From contig JAUVDE010000060.1 of assembly GCA_030595485.1 (NCBI GenBank), positions 1 to 12,565 of the forward strand: DNA of 12,565 nucleotides, in the 5' to 3' direction. Position 1 is the first letter of the stretch. Each line of letters begins with the position of its first letter. Under the pieces are notes generated by a model that worked only from the letters and a program-made list of their open reading frames with translations, was not told the origin of the DNA and searched no databases. Both the position numbers and the translations under genes were made by a program. Of the stretch, positions 7,422 to 12,565 are shown piece by piece. The DNA comes from Draconibacterium sp. GTDB taxonomy: Bacteria > Bacteroidota > Bacteroidia > Bacteroidales > Prolixibacteraceae.

Positions 7422-7457
7422 AAGGCCACGACGCGGGGGCATCGTGGCCTTTTTTTT
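7422..7457 (+). terminator. Strong rho-independent terminator with no gene in front of it
   Basis: A perfect 10-bp stem AAGGCCACGA (7422-7431) / TCGTGGCCTT (7442-7451) is followed by a run of eight T ending at 7457. The loop can extend the stem by GC/GC around GGGG, with one C-A mismatch. The T tract makes it a rightward (plus-strand) terminator; leftward it is followed only by CTTCTTCATTTAATTTT. It lies between two divergent genes, so no annotated plus-strand gene ends here. Confidence 0.85.
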
Positions 7458-7461
7458 GAGA

Positions 7462-7514
7462 TACTACGGCAGAAGAGCCATAGTAAACTGTTTGTTCGTT
7501 AAATGCTGTTTACT
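7462..7514 (+). other. Two mutually exclusive hairpins in the leader before the PLP enzyme gene
   Basis: Hairpin one pairs TACTA (7462-7466) with TAGTA (7481-7485), with an inner GGC/GCC pairing, one C-A mismatch and an AGAAGA loop. Hairpin two pairs AGTAAAC (7482-7488) with GTTTACT (7508-7514). The two share 7482-7485, so only one can form. Both are modest stems and may be chance in this 315-base AT-rich spacer (7304-7618), which otherwise holds the terminator at 7422-7457 and no ORF I trust. Confidence 0.35.
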
Positions 7515-7618
7515 TATTAACTTAAAACTAAAACTGCCCTTTACAAAATCCATACCAAAACAGAATATTTTTTTTAGAACTTTTTATGTTGTACAATTGT
7601 TTTCTAGAAAAATTCAGC

Positions 7619-8851
7619 ATGAAAAAAACCGGATTTACCACAAGAGCCCTTAACGTACCATTTGCAAAACAAGATCCGCATAAGGCTTTACAAATGCCCT
7701 TGTATGAAAGTGTTGCTTATGAATTCGACTCAGCAGAACAAATTGAAGCAAACTTCAAGGGCGATTATATTGCACATGTTTATTCGCGTACATCGAGCCC
7801 AACGGTAGAATATTTCGAGTTAAAAATGAAAGCACTTACCAACAGTAATGGTGTTGTTGCAATGAACTCGGGAATGACAGCCATTTCTACTACAATATTG
7901 GCGATATGTAAAGCGGGAGATAATATTATATCGGGACATCGCTTATTCGGACACAGTTATGCCTTGTTTAAGCAAAGTTTTGCTGAATTTGGTCTGGAAA
8001 CACGTTTTTCAGATTTTGATTCTGAAATTGAAATTGAAAGTTTAATTGACGATAAAACACGTGCAATTTATTTTGAAACAGTTACTAATCCGCAGCTGGA
8101 AATTGCAGATATTGCACTACTTTCGAGAATTGCAAAAAAGCACCAACTGCTTTTAATTGCCGATAGTACAATCACACCTCCCAACGTTTTTCAGGCTAAT
8201 AAATTTGGGGTTAATCTTGAAGTAATTTCAACGACCAAATACATTTCGGGAGGAGCAACGTCGTTTGGCGGAGCACTTGTGGACCATGGAAATTACAATT
8301 GGGAACTAAACCCGAACATTAGTAGTTACACCAAGAAATTTAAACAAAACGCGTTTATTGCTAAAATTCGAAAAAATATCTACCGTAACACCGGTGGCGG
8401 CATGGCACCGCAAACAGCACGCTATCAAATTCAGGGCTTAGATATTTTAGAACTGAGAGTTGAAAAATGTTACCAAAACTGCATGGCGCTGGGTGACTAT
8501 TTAAATTCAAATGCCGCAATTAAACAAGTTGATTATCCCGGTTTAGAAGGAGATAAAGGTTATAGTCTGGCAAAAAAATATTTCAATGGAGTTCCTGGAA
8601 CTATTATGAGCTTTGATTTGGAATCGAAAGAAGCTTGTTTTGTTTTTATGAATAAGCTGCAGATTATACGTCGGGCCACCAATCTGAACGATAATAAATC
8701 TTTGATAATTCATCCTCACTCAACTATTTATGCTGAGTTTACGGAAGATGAACGCGCCAAGGCAGGAATTAGAGATACCATGTTGCGCCTCTCGGTAGGT
8801 ATCGAAAATGTTGAAGATTTAATTGAGGATATTGAATTAGCCCTAAAATAG
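7619..8851 (+). CDS. PLP-dependent Cys/Met-metabolism enzyme (O-acetylhomoserine sulfhydrylase / methionine gamma-lyase superfamily)
   Basis: A 410-residue fold-type I PLP enzyme, the usual length for this family. Visible cofactor residues: Y55 and R57 (YSRTSSPT, phosphate contacts from the partner subunit), S84-G85-M86 (AMNSGMTAI), D182 (IADSTITPP, pyridine nitrogen), the Schiff-base lysine K207 (STTKYISGG) and R390 (MLRLSVGIE, substrate carboxylate). The Tyr that normally stacks on PLP is Phe here (F110 in HRLFGHSYALF). Possible reactions are sulfhydrylation of O-acetylhomoserine to homocysteine, or gamma-elimination of methionine; the sequence alone does not decide. The start at 7619 is preferred over the in-frame ATG at 7586: homology begins at MKKTGFTTRAL, and a promoter-like TACAATTG (7592-7599) overlaps the upstream alternative. 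Single gene, divergent from glgB and convergent with the T9SS protein; no metabolic partner adjacent. Confidence 0.9.
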   Translation: MKKTGFTTRALNVPFAKQDPHKALQMPLYESVAYEFDSAEQIEANFKGDYIAHVYSRTSSPTVEYFELKMKALTNSNGVVAMNSGMTAISTTILAICKAGDNIISGHRLFGHSYALFKQSFAEFGLETRFSDFDSEIEIESLIDDKTRAIYFETVTNPQLEIADIALLSRIAKKHQLLLIADSTITPPNVFQANKFGVNLEVISTTKYISGGATSFGGALVDHGNYNWELNPNISSYTKKFKQNAFIAKIRKNIYRNTGGGMAPQTARYQIQGLDILELRVEKCYQNCMALGDYLNSNAAIKQVDYPGLEGDKGYSLAKKYFNGVPGTIMSFDLESKEACFVFMNKLQIIRRATNLNDNKSLIIHPHSTIYAEFTEDERAKAGIRDTMLRLSVGIENVEDLIEDIELALK

Positions 8852-8868
8852 CATTTCCCATAATTTAT

Positions 8869-8904
8869 AAAAGAGCAGGTGAATTTAAATTCACCTGCTC
8901 TTTT
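8869..8904. terminator. Bidirectional terminator, perfect 36-bp palindrome
   Basis: The 18-base arms 8869-8886 and 8887-8904 are exact reverse complements (AAAAGAGCAGGTGAATTT and its complement). Runs of A on the left and T on the right give a T tract in both directions. It fills the 56-base gap between the PLP enzyme stop (8851) and the convergent gene's stop (8908), so it should end both transcripts. There is no unpaired loop in the full palindrome; the AATTTAAATT centre would form the tip. Confidence 0.93.
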
Positions 8905-8907
8905 TGG

Positions 8908-11900
8908 TTAGTATGCAATCATAACTGTTCCGTTCTCCACTTCGCCATTGCCTAATAGTAGTACATAAACATAGTTGCCTGCCGGCAATCCACCTGCTTT
9001 ACCTAATGTAAATCGGTTTTCGGAAGTACCCCACCACCAGGCATCGTCCCAACCCCAAACATCGTAGTTACCATAGTTTTCTTTTTCAAACAGTTTCTGT
9101 CCCTGACGATTAAATATCATCAATTTCGCATCGGGATAACGTGGGTAGATACACAGAATCTGGAAGAAATCGTGAACACCATCATCGTTTGGTGAGAATC
9201 CCTCAGGAATAAACAATTCGCAGTCCATTTCAGTATCAAGGTATTCCGGATGCCCATCTAAATCAAGGTCATCATCACTGAAATCGCCATTGCCATTCAA
9301 GTCTTCATGCTCTGTCATATGATCATCATCTTCGTCATTGGTATCTCTCCAGTCACGTGTTCCATCATCATCAAAGTCTTGCAAGGGTGCATTACTTCCG
9401 GTTTCGTTATCAACATCATTCCCCCATCCGAAATTTGTATCGTAAGCATCGTCTAGACCATCAAAGTCGGTATCGGAATACATACGAATGACATCGGCAA
9501 TACCATCAGCATTCTCGTCGTGTCCTTCAATGTAATCAAATACACCATCATCATCCGAGTCGATATCCAAGAAATCAGGCACTCCATCGCCATCTGTATC
9601 GGTAAGGTTAATATCAAACGGATATCCACCCTCTTCGTGATCATAACGATCGTCCCAACCATTGTTATTGGCATCACGCCATCCTTCAGGATTGATGTAA
9701 TTATCTTCGCCCTGGCCTTCTATATTATCCGGAATTCCATCGTTATCCGAATCGATATCAAGGTAATCCGCGATGCCATCATTATCGGAGTCAATCGCAG
9801 GAAAATCCTCCCCAAAGTAGCCTTCATGAATGTCTCTAATACCATCGTTATCATCATCAATATCATCGATATCGGCAATACCATCACAATCGTTATCGGC
9901 CACGCGGGTTATGTATACCCAAGCCGTGTCGTATAATGGAAATACCGGAACACTGCTTAGGTCATAAATAATATATTGGAAACTATCGATTCCTACAAAG
10001 TCGACAAATGGTACATAATCAAAATTACCATTTTCATATAGCGTCAGAATACCGTTGGTTGGATGTACCTCCGGAATTGGAATCACTTTAATCTCGTCAC
10101 CATCAGGATCGGAATCATTCGTTAATACATTTCCGAACAAATTACCGCAAGGCACATCGAAATAATCGTCTACTGCCACTGGCGGCTCGTTTGCCGGACG
10201 AACGATTATAAACACAAGTGCTTCGTCGCACATTGGCTCACAAGGAATTGCATCATCACAAATTCTATAAAAGAATACATCGGTTCCCTCGTAATCTAGA
10301 TTTGGTGTATAAGTTACAATACCAGTAGTTGTATCCACTTTAACCGAACCATGAGTTGGACTTACTAATATGCCCAAACTACCATAATCAATATCTGTTT
10401 TTAAATCGTAATCGTTAGCCACCACATTAATTTCAACAGCCACATTAATTGCAGTAATAGCTGTATCGTTTTCGGCGTAAGGTTTAATGTTACCAAGCAC
10501 TATAAGTTTAGCAACACAGTTGCTTTCGTTACCATTTACATCAACAGCAGTAACGGTTATAAATGTGGTTCCTAAATCGCTACAATCAAGTACGTATTTG
10601 TCAAGCAATACCGTATCAATTGCACAGTTATCCGAAACACTATCGGTCAACATTCCCCAGGTTAAGGTATAACTTGCTTTTTCATCTAACTGAATGGTTT
10701 GTACTCCAACACAAGTAATGTAAGGCGGAATTTTATCTAGTACCGTAACAACAGCTTCACAAGTATCGCGGTTACCATAAGCATCAACAGCATAAAGCTC
10801 GATTAAATTATCACCCACTTCGGTACAATCAAACCTGTCTTTCGAAATAAAGACGGTGTCTAATTCACAATTATCAAATGACATTCCATTGTCTATCATG
10901 AAAGCGGTTATAGTAGTCTCACCATTTTCATCTAGATAAACAGTAATATCCTGGCAAACTGCAACAGGTGGAATTTCATCCAGCACGATGATATTGGCCA
11001 TACATTCGGCAGAATTACCTGCTTCGTCGGTAACAATTACATTAATAAAATTACCCTCTTCCACATCGAGGCAAGTTAAATCAACAATATCAATATCAAT
11101 AATCAAATCTTCTTCTGCCGTACAATTGTCTGATGCTCCCCTTGTTATATAATCAATATCAATTTCAGTTAATACATAGTTGCCTTCATCATCGAGCAAT
11201 ACCGTAATGTCGTTACAAACCGGTACCGGAGGAATGGTGTCGGTTAAGGTAATTACCTGCGTACAAGAATCGATGTTTCCACACCAGTCGCGAATACTGA
11301 AACGATTGATTATTTGGGTTTGCCCCGGAGTAAATATACTCTCGCTAGTTGCAGTAAACGATGCCGGATCTATTTCACAATTATCAGATAATGTTCCGCC
11401 TGCGGCTTCAAATTCACTAATAGTTGTAATATTCCGGATCACATCAGACAGACATTCAATAGCCGTATCAGAAGGACAGACGATTTCCGGAGGCCTTTGG
11501 TCATCAACAGAAATTTTGTTATAACATGTTACCGCGTTACCACAAACATCGCTTACACGGTAAACTCTGTAAATTACCACCGGACAAATGCTCCCAACCA
11601 CACTATCTCCAAGGTGTATAAATGAGTTTACATCAATTTGGAAATTATCTGTTGCATCGCCACCGGCAGTTCTGTAAGCTGCCAGTGAAGTAATCACATC
11701 AGGTACTTCATCGAAACATTCAACTGCTGTATCTGTCAAACAAATTATCTGAGGCTGTATCTCATCGCGTTTATATATGGTGTATGAACAGGTTTCTGAC
11801 CAGTTACCACAATTATCGGCTACCTGATAAGTATAAGTTACCCATGCATCGCAAATAGAAATACTTGAATCGGCACTTACCAGCATAAACGAAGCCGAAT

Positions 11901-12565
11901 CGAGGCTACAATTATCACTAGCTGTTCCGCCACCGTTTATAAATCCATTGAGTGTTGCAAACGGTGCAGGGAAAGCTTCAGTAATATCTATCGTATCGCC
12001 AGGAGGACATGCCAGAAGCGGTTTGATATTGTCGATAACTGTAACTGTGTGCTGGGTTTCCGCACGGTTACCACTCATGTCGTAAATCTCGTAGCGGTTA
12101 ACAAACACTTTCGGACAAACCAAATCAGTAGTTACAGAAGAAATTAGTTTAAAGCTGCTACTGTCTATTTCGCAGTTATCGTCGAACCACCCGTTAAAGC
12201 TTAGGAATACTTCCAGAGAGGCGATATCCTGTGGTTCACAATCCAGTATTGTATCGGGTATTCCCATTGTAGGTGGTTCTGAATCCAGCACTTTAATGCG
12301 TTGAACAAAGAATGAGTAATTATCACATTCATCGGCAAAACGATAGGTACGGAATGCAACACCCGGTTCACTTGCTCCGGCAGTTGAATCGCCCACATGT
12401 ACCATCGTAAAGTCTCCACAATCATCCACAACCAAACCACCATCGCTTACAAATGCAGCGTAATTCTCATAAGGCTCAGGCAAGAAACAATCGGTTGATA
12501 AATCATCAGGCCTGCTAACAATTTGCGGAGCTATGGTATCGTGAATAAAGATTTTTTCAGTGGTT
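8908..12565 (-). CDS. Giant modular secreted/surface protein with T9SS type-B C-terminal domain (3' part, start outside window)
   Basis: 1,218 residues are visible and the frame is still open at the right edge, so the TTG at 12483 is not a start: the frame upstream continues the same module pattern (FIHDTIAPQIVSRPDDLS). Order from the N side: eight HYR-like modules (12565 to about 10480), two Ig/cadherin-like modules (about 10479-9896) with the EGTDVFFYRICDD and GIDSFQYIIYD signatures, a calcium-binding type-3 repeat region (about 9895-9226), and a C-terminal domain opening with DCELFIPEGFSPNDDGVHDF and ending LPAGNYVYVLLLGNGEVENG... That last domain is the gliding-motility-associated / type-B T9SS sorting domain. 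The protein is therefore expected to cross the outer membrane by T9SS and act as an adhesin or filament; target unknown. No PorP/SprF-like partner gene follows it. Confidence 0.93.
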   Translation of the reverse strand, partial: TTEKIFIHDTIAPQIVSRPDDLSTDCFLPEPYENYAAFVSDGGLVVDDCGDFTMVHVGDSTAGASEPGVAFRTYRFADECDNYSFFVQRIKVLDSEPPTMGIPDTILDCEPQDIASLEVFLSFNGWFDDNCEIDSSSFKLISSVTTDLVCPKVFVNRYEIYDMSGNRAETQHTVTVIDNIKPLLACPPGDTIDITEAFPAPFATLNGFINGGGTASDNCSLDSASFMLVSADSSISICDAWVTYTYQVADNCGNWSETCSYTIYKRDEIQPQIICLTDTAVECFDEVPDVITSLAAYRTAGGDATDNFQIDVNSFIHLGDSVVGSICPVVIYRVYRVSDVCGNAVTCYNKISVDDQRPPEIVCPSDTAIECLSDVIRNITTISEFEAAGGTLSDNCEIDPASFTATSESIFTPGQTQIINRFSIRDWCGNIDSCTQVITLTDTIPPVPVCNDITVLLDDEGNYVLTEIDIDYITRGASDNCTAEEDLIIDIDIVDLTCLDVEEGNFINVIVTDEAGNSAECMANIIVLDEIPPVAVCQDITVYLDENGETTITAFMIDNGMSFDNCELDTVFISKDRFDCTEVGDNLIELYAVDAYGNRDTCEAVVTVLDKIPPYITCVGVQTIQLDEKASYTLTWGMLTDSVSDNCAIDTVLLDKYVLDCSDLGTTFITVTAVDVNGNESNCVAKLIVLGNIKPYAENDTAITAINVAVEINVVANDYDLKTDIDYGSLGILVSPTHGSVKVDTTTGIVTYTPNLDYEGTDVFFYRICDDAIPCEPMCDEALVFIIVRPANEPPVAVDDYFDVPCGNLFGNVLTNDSDPDGDEIKVIPIPEVHPTNGILTLYENGNFDYVPFVDFVGIDSFQYIIYDLSSVPVFPLYDTAWVYITRVADNDCDGIADIDDIDDDNDGIRDIHEGYFGEDFPAIDSDNDGIADYLDIDSDNDGIPDNIEGQGEDNYINPEGWRDANNNGWDDRYDHEEGGYPFDINLTDTDGDGVPDFLDIDSDDDGVFDYIEGHDENADGIADVIRMYSDTDFDGLDDAYDTNFGWGNDVDNETGSNAPLQDFDDDGTRDWRDTNDEDDDHMTEHEDLNGNGDFSDDDLDLDGHPEYLDTEMDCELFIPEGFSPNDDGVHDFFQILCIYPRYPDAKLMIFNRQGQKLFEKENYGNYDVWGWDDAWWWGTSENRFTLGKAGGLPAGNYVYVLLLGNGEVENGTVMIAY
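8911..9222 (-). other. T9SS type-B sorting domain of the giant protein
   Basis: The last about 104 codons. Hallmarks of the CHU_C / TIGR04131-type domain are FIPEGFSPNDDGVHDFF, YPDAKLMIFNRQGQKLFE, the WGWDD stretch, LPAGNYVYVL and a final short beta strand. Substrates with this domain are exported by the Por/Gld/Spr machinery. The central stretch VWGWDDAWWWGT is unusually rich in Trp where WDG is more typical. Confidence 0.88.
9226..9895 (-). repeat. Thrombospondin type-3-like calcium-binding repeats (coding)
   Basis: About 220 residues carrying roughly ten DxDxDG-like loops: DNDCDGIADIDD, DDDNDGIRD, DSDNDGIADYLD, DSDNDGIPD, DTDGDGVPDFLD, DSDDDGVFD, DENADGIAD, DTDFDGLDD, DFDDDGTRD and DLNGNGDFSD. 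Such loops bind calcium and form rigid stalks. The DNA is correspondingly repetitive; the segments near 9548-9600 and 9740-9792 are similar at both DNA and protein level (LDIDSD-type blocks). Plus-strand ORFs across this stretch are antisense shadows. Confidence 0.88.
10480..12565 (-). repeat. Array of at least eight HYR-like modules (coding)
   Basis: Module boundaries are marked by D-x-I-P-P or N-I-K-P, with plus-strand positions near 12271, 12018, 11752, 11488, 11227, 10966, 10723 and 10480. Five left-hand modules (about 85-90 residues, the first cut by the edge) mostly have a DNCxIDxxSF core and a CGN-like turn. The three C-terminal ones are shorter (about 80-87 residues), carry a (Q/N)DITVxLDExG-like strand or its variant, and have an AxGN-type turn without Cys. 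The cysteines suggest disulfides outside the cell. Confidence 0.82.

Noticed and set aside
7589..7599. Palindromes TTGTACAA and CAATTG upstream of the PLP enzyme as operator sites
   Set aside because: Short, overlapping and expected by chance in A+T-rich DNA; no second copy in the window supports a regulator site.
7586..7618. Upstream ATG adding 11 residues to the PLP enzyme
   Set aside because: The added residues (MLYNCFLEKFS) do not resemble the family N-terminus and fall over a promoter-like TACAATTG; the ATG at 7619 fits better.
7458..7618. SAM-type riboswitch before the PLP enzyme
   Set aside because: A sulfur amino acid gene in Bacteroidota could have one, but I could not recognise the core or pseudoknot of a known SAM class; only generic short hairpins are visible.
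9520..9936. 138-codon plus-strand ORF opposite the giant protein
   Set aside because: It is the antisense of the Asp-rich calcium repeats: GAT codons read backwards give an Ile/Val-rich string. No gene-like start context and the minus-strand protein is clearly real.
12481..12483. TTG at 12483 as start of the giant protein
   Set aside because: The frame stays open to the window edge and the upstream residues match the recurring module boundary pattern, so this is internal.

Overview
The window comes from an AT-rich member of the Bacteroidota, most likely a free-living, possibly marine Bacteroidia lineage such as Marinilabiliales/Prolixibacteraceae; the phylum call is firm, the order is a guess. 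Support: a very large secreted protein with the gliding-motility/type-B C-terminal domain of the type IX secretion system (T9SS), a GSCFA-domain protein, a eukaryote-type (GH13_8) glycogen branching enzyme, the GH57 + GT4 + debranching-enzyme trio typical of this phylum, and one good Bacteroidota promoter -7 box (TATCTTTG) with almost no Shine-Dalgarno sequences.

Layout. Positions 1-7303 hold five genes on the minus strand, in transcription order: branching enzyme (5285-7303), GSCFA protein (4265-5284, start codon directly abutting the branching-enzyme stop), debranching enzyme (2229-4175), GT4 glycogen-synthase-like glycosyltransferase (644-1936) and the N-terminal part of a GH57 glycosidase (1-536, running off the left edge). 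Together they look like an alpha-glucan (glycogen) synthesis and remodelling cluster: GT4 elongates chains, GlgB adds alpha-1,6 branches, the GDE removes branches, and GH57 cleaves or transfers alpha-1,4 chains. No glgC or classical GT5 glgA is present here.

Positions 7304-7618 are a divergent intergenic region. It carries a strong rightward hairpin/T-tract terminator that ends no visible gene, followed by mutually exclusive hairpins. Positions 7619-8851 (plus strand) encode a PLP-dependent Cys/Met-metabolism enzyme of the O-acetylhomoserine sulfhydrylase / methionine gamma-lyase superfamily. An 18-bp-arm perfect palindrome (8869-8904) forms a shared terminator with the convergent gene on its right. 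Positions 8908-12565 (minus) are the 3' part of a giant modular surface or secreted protein: at least eight HYR-like Cys-containing modules, two Ig/cadherin-like modules, a calcium-binding thrombospondin-type-3 region and a T9SS type-B C-terminal domain. Its start lies outside the window.

The least explained signal is non-coding. The spacers of the glycogen cluster contain several short-period (7-8 bp) degenerate tandem arrays. Two of them share the heptad GTCTTnn on the transcribed strand and lie about 15 nt upstream of the start codons of GH57 and GT4. I see no tRNA, rRNA, CRISPR, insertion sequence or phage gene.
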